A program made the position numbers and the translations under genes. Below the pieces are notes generated by a model, which was not told the DNA's origin, searched no databases, and saw nothing but the letters and a program-made list of their open reading frames with translations. Below are positions 17,998 through 26,839 of a stretch of DNA of 64,000 nucleotides, in pieces. The stretch spans positions 231,236 through 295,235 of the forward strand of contig NZ_JANU01000031.1 of the NCBI RefSeq assembly GCF_001044395.1, given 5' to 3'. This DNA is from Caenimonas sp. SL110 (GTDB lineage: Bacteria; Pseudomonadota; Gammaproteobacteria; Burkholderiales; Burkholderiaceae_C). Position 1 is the first letter of the stretch. Every line of letters begins with the position of its first letter.

Positions 17998-18770
17998 AGC
18001 GAGCTCACCAGATGCCCGTGATCCACGGCCAGCGATGCCCCGGTCATGGCCGCCCCGGCATCGGAGGCCAGCAACAGCAATGGACCATCGAGATCCTGCA
18101 GCTGGCCGAACCGCCGCGCCGGTATGCGCGCGCGCAGGCGCTCGCCGGCCTCGCTCGACAGGAACGCCTGATTCAGGTCCGTTGCGATGTAGCCGGGCAG
18201 CAGCGCATTCACGCGGATTCCATGGCGCGCCAATTCAAGCGCCATCACCTTCGTCGCCTGCAGCACGCCGGCCTTGGAGATGGCGTATGGCGCCACGCCG
18301 CCGGCGACTCGCTCACCCAGAATCGAGGCGACATTGATGACGCAGCCGGGCTTGCCTGCAGCGACCAGCCGCCGGGCGGCCTCGGTCGCCACCAGCCAGC
18401 TGCCCTTCAGGTTGGTGTCGATGACATGGTCCCAGTCGCTCTCGTCCTGTGCCAGCAGTGGTTTGGTCACCGACACGCCCGCGTTGTTGACGACCACGTC
18501 CGGTACCCCGGCCCGTGCGAGGATTTCATCAAAAGCGGCGTTCACGCTTGCGGTGTCTGTCACGTCCAGTGCAACCGCGTGCGTCCGGCAACCCTCGTCG
18601 GCGAGCTGCGCGGCCAGCTCCAGCACCCGGTCACGGCGCCGTGCTGCCAGCACCACCGTCGCACCCGCACGGGCCAGCACGCCAGCGAAATGCTGGCCCA
18701 GCCCACTGGACGCTCCGGTGACCAATGCGAGCTTGCCCTCCAGCCCAAACATGTCGCCGGGGGCGGTCAT
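17994..18770 (-). CDS. Short-chain dehydrogenase/reductase in the ACAD-SDR-kinase trio
   Basis: A classical 258-residue SDR: TGASSGLG cofactor loop near residue 18, VVNNAGVSV, catalytic Ser in INVASILG and the YAISK Tyr-Lys pair. The Arg-rich AARRRDR after the second strand favours NADP(H). In the levulinate pathway an SDR-like reductase (LvaD) makes the 4-hydroxyacyl-CoA that is then phosphorylated, and the gene order here is compatible with that. It could equally oxidise a 3-hydroxyacyl-CoA. Both ends overlap its neighbours by ATGA, so it is translated together with them. Confidence 0.9.
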   Translation of the reverse strand: MTAPGDMFGLEGKLALVTGASSGLGQHFAGVLARAGATVVLAARRRDRVLELAAQLADEGCRTHAVALDVTDTASVNAAFDEILARAGVPDVVVNNAGVSVTKPLLAQDESDWDHVIDTNLKGSWLVATEAARRLVAAGKPGCVINVASILGERVAGGVAPYAISKAGVLQATKVMALELARHGIRVNALLPGYIATDLNQAFLSSEAGERLRARIPARRFGQLQDLDGPLLLLASDAGAAMTGASLAVDHGHLVSSL

Positions 18771-19942
18771 GGCGCCGCCTTTCCGTGCGCGGCCACCAGC
18801 TTGCGGGCCATGCTCCAGCGATGCGTTTCATTCGGGCCGTCGTAGATGCGAAATGCGCGCATGTCCATGAAGATGCGCATGACGGCCGCCTCGCCTGTCA
18901 CGCCCTGCCCGCCCAGGATTTGCACGCAGCGGTCGATCACCCTCCACTGCGCTTCCGAGCACACCACCTTGGCGCGGCTGGATTCGAAGTTGCACTTCTC
19001 GCCCTGGTCGAGCATCCACGCGGTGTGCCAGATATGCAGCCGCGAAGTCTGCAGGTCCATGTCGTTGTCTGCCAGCATGAAGCCCACGCCCTCGTGTTCG
19101 GCCAGTGGCTTTCCAAAGGCCTGGCGCTGCGCTGCATAGGCGAGCGCCACGTCCTGGGCACGCCGCGCCTGTCCCAGCCAGCGCATGCAATGCGTCAGGC
19201 GCGCAGGCGCCAGCCTGATCTGCGCATAGCGAAAGCCCTTGCCCACCTCGCCCAGCACATCGCCTGCCGGCACGCGCACATCGTCGAACCGCAGCACGCC
19301 ATGACCGCCGGTGAAGCACCGGTCCATGCTGTCCATGTTGCGCTCCAGGGTGATGCCGGGGCGGTCCATGTCCGTGAGAAACATCGTGGCCGAGCCGTCT
19401 TCCATGCGCGCCATCACGATGGCGTAGCTGGCCCCGTCGGCGCCGGTGATGAACCACTTGGTTCCGCTGATGACGTAGTCGTCGCCATCGCGCCTGGCGC
19501 TCGTTTGCAGCATCGAAGGATCGGCACCCGCGCCGGGAGACGGCTCCGTCATCGCGAAGCAGGAGCGGGTCTTGCCGGCGACTTGCGCACGCAGCCAGCG
19601 CTCCTTCTGGGCCGGTGTGGCGACCTCCTCCATCAGGTGGATATTTCCCTCGTCAGGCGCGTGGATGTTCAGCGCGGTCGGGCCGAGCCACGAGTAGCCC
19701 GCTTCCTCGAACACCACCGCCTTGGCCACATGGCTCAAGCCCATGCCGCCCATCTCGACGGATGCGTGCGGTGTCAGCAGGCCGGCAGCCCTGGCCCGGG
19801 CCACGAGTTCCTGCCGCAGGTCCTCGCTGGGGCCGTGGGCGCCGGCACGAGGGTCGTTTTCAAGCTCGATCACCTCTTCGCAGATGAAGTTGCGTACGCG
19901 CTCGCGCAGTTCGAGCAATTCCTTGGACAGTTGAAAATCCAT
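18767..19942 (-). CDS. Acyl-CoA dehydrogenase family protein, ACAD10/11-LvaC-like
   Basis: The 391-residue protein has the acyl-CoA dehydrogenase fold (SCFAMTEPSPGAGADPSML, FITGADGASY). The usual catalytic Glu in the C-terminal YEG motif is replaced by Asp368: the sequence is RIYDGPNETHR. To my knowledge this Asp is shared by the ACAD10/11 and LvaC group, which eliminates phosphate from 4-phosphoacyl-CoA instead of desaturating a chain. The start at 19942 has GGGAGAA eight bases upstream; a longer frame lacks that. Together with the following SDR and kinase genes this is the strongest clue to the function of the operon. Confidence 0.88.
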   Translation of the reverse strand: MDFQLSKELLELRERVRNFICEEVIELENDPRAGAHGPSEDLRQELVARARAAGLLTPHASVEMGGMGLSHVAKAVVFEEAGYSWLGPTALNIHAPDEGNIHLMEEVATPAQKERWLRAQVAGKTRSCFAMTEPSPGAGADPSMLQTSARRDGDDYVISGTKWFITGADGASYAIVMARMEDGSATMFLTDMDRPGITLERNMDSMDRCFTGGHGVLRFDDVRVPAGDVLGEVGKGFRYAQIRLAPARLTHCMRWLGQARRAQDVALAYAAQRQAFGKPLAEHEGVGFMLADNDMDLQTSRLHIWHTAWMLDQGEKCNFESSRAKVVCSEAQWRVIDRCVQILGGQGVTGEAAVMRIFMDMRAFRIYDGPNETHRWSMARKLVAAHGKAAP

Positions 19943-19967
19943 GCAGGGTTCTCCCAAAGTTGCGGGT

Positions 19968-21410
19968 TCAGTGGTTGACGGCCCGACCCCACGCATCCAG
20001 CGTCGACTCGAGGATCGCTTCGCTCAACGTGGGGTGCGGAAATACGGTGTGCATCAGCTCGGCCTCGGTCGCCTCCATCGTCTGCGCGATGGCGACGCCC
20101 TGGATCAATTCGGTCACCTCGGCCCCGATCATGTGCGCGCCCAGCAGCTCGCCGCTGTCGGCATCAAACACCATCTTGACCATGCCCTCGGGCTCGCCGA
20201 GCGCCAGCGCCTTTCCGTTGGCCGCGAACCGGTGTCGGCCCACCTTGATCGAACGGCCCTGCGCCCTGGCCTGGGCCTCGGTTGCACCGACGCTGGCAAT
20301 CTGTGGCGAGCTGTAGGTGCAGCCCGGAATGCGGCTCGTATCCAGCGGGGTCGTTCCGGGGACGCCGGCAATGTGCTCCACGCAGATGACTGCTTCATGG
20401 CTGGCCTTGTGCGCCAGCCAGGGGGCGCCTGCGAGATCGCCGATCGCATAAACCCCCGGCTCGTGCGTTTCGCTGAACGGCCCGGTGAGCACGTGCGTTC
20501 CTTCGATGCGGACCCTGGTCTGTTCGAGTCCCAGGTTCTCGACGTTGCCGCGTATTCCCACGGCCTGGATGACGCGTTCGGCGGTCAACTGCTGCACTTC
20601 ACCCGACGCCAGGCGAATACGGGCGGTGACACCGTCGCCCTCGTTATCCATCGACTCCACCCGCGTGCCGACGAAAAACCCGATGCCCTGCCGCTCGAAC
20701 GACGCCTGCGCCATCGCGGAGATCTCGGCGTCTTCTGCGGGCAGGATGCGGTCCAGCATCTCGACGACGGTGACATGCGATCCGAGCGAGCGATAAAAGC
20801 ATCCCAGCTCGATGCCGATGGCGCCCGAGCCGATCACCAGCAGCGACTTCGGCAGTGCCTGGGGCGTGATGGCCTCACGGTAGGTCCACATGCGGTCAGG
20901 ATCGGCCGCCATGCCGGGCAGCGTCCGCGCCCGGGCACCCGTGGCCAGGATGACGTGCCGTGCTCGCAGCGTGCTTGCTCCTGCAGCGCGCTCCACATGG
21001 ACCTCGCGCTGGGCCTCGCCCACTGCCGCGCCCATTGCCGCGCCCAGACGTGCCGTGCCTTCGACGACCGTCACGCGGTTTTTTTTCATGAGGTAGCGCA
21101 CGCCCTGTGACAGCTGAGCTGCGATCGCGCGCGATCGGCCCACGAGCCGCTGCATGTCGATGACCGGTGGTCCCGGCAAGGTGAAGCCATGCACCGCTGC
21201 CTCCTGCATGTCCTTGAACAGGTGCGCCGAGCGCAGCAGTGCCTTGGTGGGTATGCAGCCCCAGTTCAGGCAGATGCCGCCCAGGTTTTCGCGTTCGATG
21301 AGGACGGTTTTCAGCCCCAGCTGCGAGGCGCGGATCGCGGCGGTGTATCCGCCCGGACCACCACCGATCACGGCGAGGTCGTAAGTGTCTGGGGAAGCAG
21401 CAGCCGGCAT
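19968..21410 (-). CDS. lpdA: Dihydrolipoyl dehydrogenase (E3)
   Basis: The 480-residue flavoprotein carries the FAD loop VIGGGPGG, the redox disulfide GGICLNWGC (Cys47 and Cys52) and the C-terminal HPTLSE with the catalytic His-Glu pair. It reoxidises the dihydrolipoyl group of the E2 subunit encoded about 9 kb upstream in the same long operon, so a complete E1-E2-E3 set is present. There is no N-terminal lipoyl domain. The ATG at 21410 is chosen because the preceding 18 residues of the open frame are not conserved-looking. The E3 is separated from its complex by the ABC transporter and a regulator. Confidence 0.95.
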   Translation of the reverse strand: MPAAASPDTYDLAVIGGGPGGYTAAIRASQLGLKTVLIERENLGGICLNWGCIPTKALLRSAHLFKDMQEAAVHGFTLPGPPVIDMQRLVGRSRAIAAQLSQGVRYLMKKNRVTVVEGTARLGAAMGAAVGEAQREVHVERAAGASTLRARHVILATGARARTLPGMAADPDRMWTYREAITPQALPKSLLVIGSGAIGIELGCFYRSLGSHVTVVEMLDRILPAEDAEISAMAQASFERQGIGFFVGTRVESMDNEGDGVTARIRLASGEVQQLTAERVIQAVGIRGNVENLGLEQTRVRIEGTHVLTGPFSETHEPGVYAIGDLAGAPWLAHKASHEAVICVEHIAGVPGTTPLDTSRIPGCTYSSPQIASVGATEAQARAQGRSIKVGRHRFAANGKALALGEPEGMVKMVFDADSGELLGAHMIGAEVTELIQGVAIAQTMEATEAELMHTVFPHPTLSEAILESTLDAWGRAVNH

Positions 21411-21470
21411 GGCGGGAATCCTTGGTCGGAAAGGCGCGCAGCACCATGCGAAGGCGCCACGCAAATGAAG

Positions 21471-22103
21471 TCAGGTGCGAAACAGGCCTTCGGAAAGCAG
21501 CTGCCTGTACAGGTTCACCGCGTCATCGACGTTCATCGACCGCGGCGGGTTCGCGTCGAAGTACATCTGCGACACGTAGTTGCGGATGCCCGTCAGGAAG
21601 TGGGCCGCCAGCGGAAGGTCTTCTTCCCTCGCCTTCAGGAAGCCATGGCGGCGCTGCGCCCGAAGCGCACCTTCGAAGTCGCGCAAGGTGGCGGCAAAGT
21701 TGCGCGCGTATGCCGCCGGCGCGTACACCCGAGCCTCGGTAAACACCCGGTAGAACTCCGGGTTATCGGCGAGATATTCGAGATAGGCCCGAAAGCCCGC
21801 AACTTCGCGGTCCAGTCCCCAGGACATGGGGGCGATACGCTCAACCACGAATGCCACCATGTGCTTGCCCAGCGTCGGCAGCAATTCCTCGAGCAGCGCC
21901 TGCCGGTTCTCGAAGTGGTAGTACAGACCGCCTGCGGCAATGCCAGCCTCTTGCGCAATGCGGGCCGACGAGGCCTTGTCGTAACCCAGGCGCCCCACGA
22001 CTTTGGCTGCTGCCAGGATCAGGCGCTCGCGCGTCAGGTCGGACTTCCTTCGGGGCGCAAGCTCCGGGGATGTCGAGAGTAGTTCTGCGCTGTCGCGGCT
22101 CAT
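21471..22103 (-). CDS. TetR family transcriptional regulator
   Basis: A 210-residue TetR protein: the N-terminal helix-turn-helix spans about residues 22-68 (ILAAAKVVGRLGYDKASSARI, then GIAAGGLYYHFENRQALLEE, divided for length). A helical ligand-binding domain follows. It is embedded in the catabolic operon between livF and lpdA, with 24- and 60-base gaps, and is the only regulator in it. Regulators of this type, such as FadR or PsrA relatives, often sense acyl-CoA esters, so feedback from the pathway's own CoA intermediates is plausible. The likely target is the promoter region at 34382-34417. Confidence 0.93.
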   Translation of the reverse strand: MSRDSAELLSTSPELAPRRKSDLTRERLILAAAKVVGRLGYDKASSARIAQEAGIAAGGLYYHFENRQALLEELLPTLGKHMVAFVVERIAPMSWGLDREVAGFRAYLEYLADNPEFYRVFTEARVYAPAAYARNFAATLRDFEGALRAQRRHGFLKAREEDLPLAAHFLTGIRNYVSQMYFDANPPRSMNVDDAVNLYRQLLSEGLFRT

Positions 22104-22127
22104 GGGTTGCGGCTCATGTCACACGGA

Positions 22128-22838
22128 TCATAAGTAGGCCGCCGACAACTCGCTGGACGCCCCTCGCTCCAGGAATCCAGCGCTGGCGCCCTCCAGCGCC
22201 ACGGTGCCCCGGCGCAGCACGACTGCGTGGTGCGAAGCCTTGAGCGCCAGCATGGCCATCTGCTCCGTGAGCACGACGGTCACCCCGGACGACCGCGCAA
22301 ACTCATCGATGAACTCGTAGATCTGGGTCACGATGATGGGCGCCAGCCCGAGCGACGGCTCATCGAGCAGCAAGAGCCTTGGCGAGCGAACGGTGGTGCA
22401 CGACAGGATGAGCATCTGCTGCTGCCCGCCGCTCAGAAGGCCGCAAGCGATGCGCGATCGCTCCCCAAGAATCGGAAAGCGGCCGTACACCTCATCGAGC
22501 GCCGATTTCAGCGGCGTGCCGCGCCGCCCGAAGCTCCAGGCCAGTTCGAGGTTTTCCTGCACCGTGAGCTGCTTGAAGAGCCGGCGGCCCTCCATGGCGT
22601 GCGCAATGCCCAGACGCGCGCGCTCCGTGGCCGACATCGGCCCGAGGTCTTGACCATCGAAGCGGATTTTTCCGCCGTAGCCGCCCGTCAGACCCGAGAT
22701 GGCCCGCAGCAGCGACGACTTGCCAGCGCCGTTGGCACCCAGGATGGCGGTCTTGGTCCCCGATGGAACCGTCAGCGATACGCCCGACAGGGCCTGGATC
22801 GCGCCGTAGTTGACTGTGACGCCCTGGATCTCAAGCAT
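22128..22838 (-). CDS. livF: Branched-chain/acyl substrate ABC transporter ATP-binding protein LivF type
   Basis: The 236-residue ATPase has Walker A GANGAGKSS, the ABC signature LLSGGQQQM (commonly LSGGEQQ in LivF) and Walker B LLLDEPSLGLAP, which is typical of LivF. The gene overlaps the fused livM-livG gene by 8 bases. With LivH and the receptor it forms a Liv-type (HAAT family) importer for an amino acid, or, given the neighbours, more likely a carboxylic acid. Confidence 0.95.
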   Translation of the reverse strand: MLEIQGVTVNYGAIQALSGVSLTVPSGTKTAILGANGAGKSSLLRAISGLTGGYGGKIRFDGQDLGPMSATERARLGIAHAMEGRRLFKQLTVQENLELAWSFGRRGTPLKSALDEVYGRFPILGERSRIACGLLSGGQQQMLILSCTTVRSPRLLLLDEPSLGLAPIIVTQIYEFIDEFARSSGVTVVLTEQMAMLALKASHHAVVLRRGTVALEGASAGFLERGASSELSAAYL

Positions 22839-24681
22839 GTCCGGTCACCTCATCGCCAAGGTAGGCGGCGATCACTTCGGGGTCCTTGCGCATGCCCTCC
22901 ATGTCGCCGCGATAGATGATGTGTCCGCTGTCCAGGACCACCACGTCATCGACCAGGTTGGCCAGGAAATCCATGTGGTGCTCGATCAGCAGCACCGACA
23001 GCCCCATCGCCTTCAGGCGCATCACCACTGCAGACAAACGCGCCATCTCGACCTCTGTCAGGCCCGCCGCCGGCTCGTCGAGCATCAGGATGCGCGGGCC
23101 GGCCAGCAGCATGCGTCCCAGCTCGGCCATGCGTCTATGCCCGTACGGCAGGCTCTCCACGACCACATCAGCCAGCGAATCGAGCTCCAGCAAGGTGAGC
23201 ACGGCATTGCACCGGGCCAGCTCGCGCCGCTCGGCAGAACGGGCGCGCGGCAGCGAAAGCGCGGCGTCAATCCACCCATAGCGAAGACTGCGGTGAGCAC
23301 CGAGCATGAGGTTTTCGCGCACCGTGAAATGGGGAATCAGCCGGGGGTCCTGGAATGTCCGCACCACGCCCTGCGCGGCCATCTGGTAGTCGGCCATGCC
23401 GGTGACGTCGCGGCCGTCGAGCACCACCGACCCTTCGGTCGGCCGGTAGATGCCGCTGATCACGTTGACCAGCGTGCTCTTGCCCGAACCGTTGGGGCCG
23501 ACCAGCGCAGTGATGTGCCCAGCCTTGATCTCCAGCGAAACCTTTTCCAGGGCCGTCAGGCCGCCGAACCGCATCGTCACATCGCGCACGGACAGCGACT
23601 CCCCGCCCTGGCTGGCGGCCTGCGTCGCAATGTCTTCGCTCCTGTCGCCCACTTCGCGCAACACGCCGGGCCTGACAAATCGCGGAGGCGAGAAAAGCAA
23701 TCCGCCCACACCCTTGGGCAGCACGATCAGCGAGAACGCCAGGATGACGCCGTACACGATGTACTGGTACTCGGCGAACCCCTGCAGACGCTGCGGCAGG
23801 AATGCAAAGAACAAGGCACTGACCACCTGGCCCGCGCTGCTGAGCATGCCGCCGACGATGGAAACCACCAGCACATCGATCGAGCGCGAGACACCGAAGC
23901 TGTCGGGTCCGATATAGCCGACCAGATGCGCGTAGAAAGCACCCGCAAGCCCGGCAAGCGCGCCGCTGACGGCATAGGCGAACTGTCGCGAACTGCCCCG
24001 TGCGATGCCCACGCTGCCGGCAGCAAACTCGCTGTGGTGAAGCGCGCACAGTGCGCGGCCGAACCGGCTTTGCGACAGGTTGCGTACCACCAGCAGGACA
24101 CACACCGTGGCAATCACGAGCACGCGAAAGAAGTTGCCCTCTTCCAGCTTCATGCCCAGCACGGACAGCGTGCGCAGGCCGGCCGATGGAATGCCGCTGA
24201 AACCACCGACGCCGCCGGTCAGACTGGTCCACTCGCGAGCCACCTCGAAGAAGATCTGGCCGAATCCCAGCGTCATCATGGCCAGGTAAACCTCGCGCAC
24301 GCGACCGGCCGGAAACGACAGCAGGAAAGCCACCAGCGCCCCGGCAACCGCGGCACCGGGCACCGACACCAGCAGGCTGAGCCCAAGCGACTTGGTCAAC
24401 AGGGCCGAGCCGTAGGCGCCGATGCCGAAGAACGCCGCATGGCCCAGCGAAATCTGGCCGGCCAGGCCGGTGAGCACGAACAGGCTCTGCGCAAAGATGA
24501 TCGACACCAGCGCGAATGCCAGGATCTGCACGTTGGCGTTGCCCATGACCGCCGGAGCGGCAAGCAGGCCCAGCACGATGACCGTCAGGGTCACCGGATG
24601 CATCACGATCCGGGTCAGCCGCTCGCGAAACGGCAGTGCGGCGACAGCGCGCGCAGCCGTGTTGGAAGTTACGTCGGTCAT
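22831..24681 (-). CDS. livM: ABC transporter permease-ATPase fusion (LivM-LivG)
   Basis: The 616-residue protein joins two subunits that are usually separate. Residues 1 to about 340 are a LivM permease with several membrane helices (FVLTGLAGQISLGHAAFFGI is the conserved Liv permease stretch); from about 370 to the end is a LivG ATPase (GPNGSGKST, EHHMDFLANL, LMLDEPAAGL). The C-terminus ends with the LivG-typical DPEVIAAYLG. It starts at 24681 with an ATGA overlap to livH. The fusion is seen in several Burkholderiales catabolic transporters. It replaces two genes, so no livG is missing. Confidence 0.95.
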   Translation of the reverse strand: MTDVTSNTAARAVAALPFRERLTRIVMHPVTLTVIVLGLLAAPAVMGNANVQILAFALVSIIFAQSLFVLTGLAGQISLGHAAFFGIGAYGSALLTKSLGLSLLVSVPGAAVAGALVAFLLSFPAGRVREVYLAMMTLGFGQIFFEVAREWTSLTGGVGGFSGIPSAGLRTLSVLGMKLEEGNFFRVLVIATVCVLLVVRNLSQSRFGRALCALHHSEFAAGSVGIARGSSRQFAYAVSGALAGLAGAFYAHLVGYIGPDSFGVSRSIDVLVVSIVGGMLSSAGQVVSALFFAFLPQRLQGFAEYQYIVYGVILAFSLIVLPKGVGGLLFSPPRFVRPGVLREVGDRSEDIATQAASQGGESLSVRDVTMRFGGLTALEKVSLEIKAGHITALVGPNGSGKSTLVNVISGIYRPTEGSVVLDGRDVTGMADYQMAAQGVVRTFQDPRLIPHFTVRENLMLGAHRSLRYGWIDAALSLPRARSAERRELARCNAVLTLLELDSLADVVVESLPYGHRRMAELGRMLLAGPRILMLDEPAAGLTEVEMARLSAVVMRLKAMGLSVLLIEHHMDFLANLVDDVVVLDSGHIIYRGDMEGMRKDPEVIAAYLGDEVTGHA

Positions 24682-25562
24682 GCCTTCATCACCTCTGCCC
24701 GTCCGAACAGGCCCTGGGGTCGCATCGCCAGCATGAGCACGAGCACCGCGAACGCAATGCCGTGCTCGGCAGCCGTCGAGACGTAACCACCGACCAGCTT
24801 GCTCAGGATGCCCACGCCGATCCCGCCCACGAGCGCACCGGCCGAACTGCCCATGCCCCCAACCACCGCAGCGACAAATCCGAAGAGCACCAGTTCGAAG
24901 CCGAATGCCGGATCGATGGTGCCCCCGATTTGCGCGACCAGAATTCCTGCGACACCTGCCAGCACGCTGGAGGCGACGAACGAGCCGGAGACGATCCATT
25001 TCACGGGCAGTCCCTGCACCTCGCCCAGTTCCGCATCTTGCGCAACCGCCCGCACCGCCGAGCCCATCACGGTGCGGCGCATCAGCAGTTCGAGCGCGCC
25101 GATGATCGTCACGGAGACAACGAAGATGGCTGCGTATTGCAGCGACAGCGGCTGTCCGCCGACGCTCACCACATCGGAAGCGCGAAACAGCAGCTCCGGA
25201 AATGGCAGTGCCTGCGAGCCGAACAGCTTGGCCGCAATGCCCTGCAGCAAGATGCCGAAGCCTAGCGTGGAGATCACCCATCCGAGGCTTCCGGCCGCTT
25301 TCAGGGCAGGTCGCACCGCCAGACGTTCCACCATCACCCCGACACCCGCAACGATGGTGATGGCGACCAGCGCGGAGCTCCACAGGCCCATGCCCCTGGA
25401 TGCGAGCATGGCGGTCGCGATGGCGCAGATCATCATCACCGCGCCCTGACCGAAGTTGAGCGTGCGGGTGGTCCAGAACGTGAAGTTCAGGCCCACGGCC
25501 ACCAGGGCGTAAACCGAGCCGACGCTTGCGCCGGCGATCAGGAGTGAGAGCAGGAAGTCCAT
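24678..25562 (-). CDS. livH: ABC transporter permease LivH type
   Basis: The 294-residue membrane protein has about eight hydrophobic segments and the LivH-type N-terminus (GASVGSVYALVAVGLNFTFW). The conserved EAA-like region is GGMGSSAGALVGGIGVGI near the C-terminus. It pairs with the LivM half of the fused neighbour to form the membrane pore. It lies 39 bases downstream of the receptor gene. Confidence 0.94.
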   Translation of the reverse strand: MDFLLSLLIAGASVGSVYALVAVGLNFTFWTTRTLNFGQGAVMMICAIATAMLASRGMGLWSSALVAITIVAGVGVMVERLAVRPALKAAGSLGWVISTLGFGILLQGIAAKLFGSQALPFPELLFRASDVVSVGGQPLSLQYAAIFVVSVTIIGALELLMRRTVMGSAVRAVAQDAELGEVQGLPVKWIVSGSFVASSVLAGVAGILVAQIGGTIDPAFGFELVLFGFVAAVVGGMGSSAGALVGGIGVGILSKLVGGYVSTAAEHGIAFAVLVLMLAMRPQGLFGRAEVMKA

Positions 25563-25601
25563 GGGCGTCCTTGACGTGGCGCGCCGGGGCGCGCCGCTGT
25601 C

Positions 25602-26816
25602 TTATTCCTTCACGAGTTCCAGCACGACGCGATCGTTGCGCTTGACCATCTGGAACAAGCCCAGGTCCTGCGGTCGCAGTGCCTCATGCTGTGTCGCAGA
25701 GAAGTTGATCGCACCGATGGAGGCGCCCGGCAGGTCCTTGGTCTGCTCGATCGCACGCACCACCGCGGCGGCTTCGGTGGAGCCGGCGCGGCGCATGCCG
25801 TCGAGCAGCACATTCACGCAGTCATAGCTGGTGCCCACGACGGACGCCATCGAGATGGATGGGTTGGCCGCATCAGGCCCGTACCAGCGGTCGGTGCCGT
25901 GGCTGGCGCGGTAGGCATCGACAAAGCGCCTGGACGTCTCGGGCATCGGCCGATGGCCGAAGGTCAGCGTGCTGACCGAGCGCGTGCCGGTGGCGAGGTC
26001 GCCGGCGCCTTCGATATAAGGCGGTGTGGCTGCGCCGTTGGTGCCGTAGATCGGCACGTTCATGTTCAGGCGGCTCATGTTCTTGCGAATGAGCGCGAAG
26101 TCCGCGCCCAGGCCGATGACCAGCACGCTGTCGACGCCGGCGCGCTGCAGGCGCACGATCTGCGCAGTCATGTCCTGGGCACGCTGGTTGTACGACTCGG
26201 TGTTGACCTTCACATCGGCCTTGACTTCGTTGACGGCCTTCTTGACGAGTTCTGCGCCGGTCGTGCCGTAGGCCGTGCTCTCATGAAGGATGCCGACGTT
26301 CTTGTACGAACGCGCCAGCACTTCGCCCAGGCGGCGGGACTCGGCCGCGTTGGTGATGGCCATGGAGAACACGTTCTTGCGCGGCGGCTGGGCCGTGCCC
26401 TTGGGATAGGTGATCGTGGGCGACTGTGCCATCGGGTTGCACATCGGGCGGCCGTCGGCTTCGACCATGTCCACTGTTGCGAGCACCGGACCGCTGCCTG
26501 CGGGCGCGATGATGCCCACGATCTCCTTGTTGTCCAGGATGCGGCGCATGTTCTGCACCGCGCGATCGGGCACCAGCTGGTCGTCGAGCACTTCAGCGAG
26601 TTCGACCTTGCGGCCATTGACGCCGCCCTTGCGGTTCCACTCTTCCACTGCGAGCGTTGCACCCCGGCGGATGCCCTCGCCGAATTCATTGAAAGGCCCC
26701 GTCAGTGCTGCGGTGAGGCCGAGCTTGATGGGCGGCTGCTGGGCCAGCGCCGGCTGCGAGGCCAGCAGGGCGGCCGCGCAGGCGGTCAGTGCGAAAGTGG
26801 TTCTGATGGTGGTCAT
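25602..26816 (-). CDS. Periplasmic substrate-binding protein of the Liv-type ABC transporter
   Basis: The 404-residue protein has a clear signal peptide (about 25 residues, ending ALAQQ) and the type I periplasmic fold (IKLGLTAALTGPFNEFGEGI; VVGIIAPAGSGPVLA). It is related to LivK but also to receptors for aromatic and other acids. It is placed between the enzyme genes and the permeases, so it should recognise the pathway's growth substrate. Binding-pocket residues cannot be assigned reliably from sequence alone. Confidence 0.93.
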   Translation of the reverse strand: MTTIRTTFALTACAAALLASQPALAQQPPIKLGLTAALTGPFNEFGEGIRRGATLAVEEWNRKGGVNGRKVELAEVLDDQLVPDRAVQNMRRILDNKEIVGIIAPAGSGPVLATVDMVEADGRPMCNPMAQSPTITYPKGTAQPPRKNVFSMAITNAAESRRLGEVLARSYKNVGILHESTAYGTTGAELVKKAVNEVKADVKVNTESYNQRAQDMTAQIVRLQRAGVDSVLVIGLGADFALIRKNMSRLNMNVPIYGTNGAATPPYIEGAGDLATGTRSVSTLTFGHRPMPETSRRFVDAYRASHGTDRWYGPDAANPSISMASVVGTSYDCVNVLLDGMRRAGSTEAAAVVRAIEQTKDLPGASIGAINFSATQHEALRPQDLGLFQMVKRNDRVVLELVKE

Positions 26817-26839
26817 GGTTGTCTCCTAGAGTGGACCCG

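Noticed and set aside
20485..20796. Small plus-strand frames inside the lpdA gene
   Set aside because: They are antisense to the E3 coding sequence, without initiation signals.
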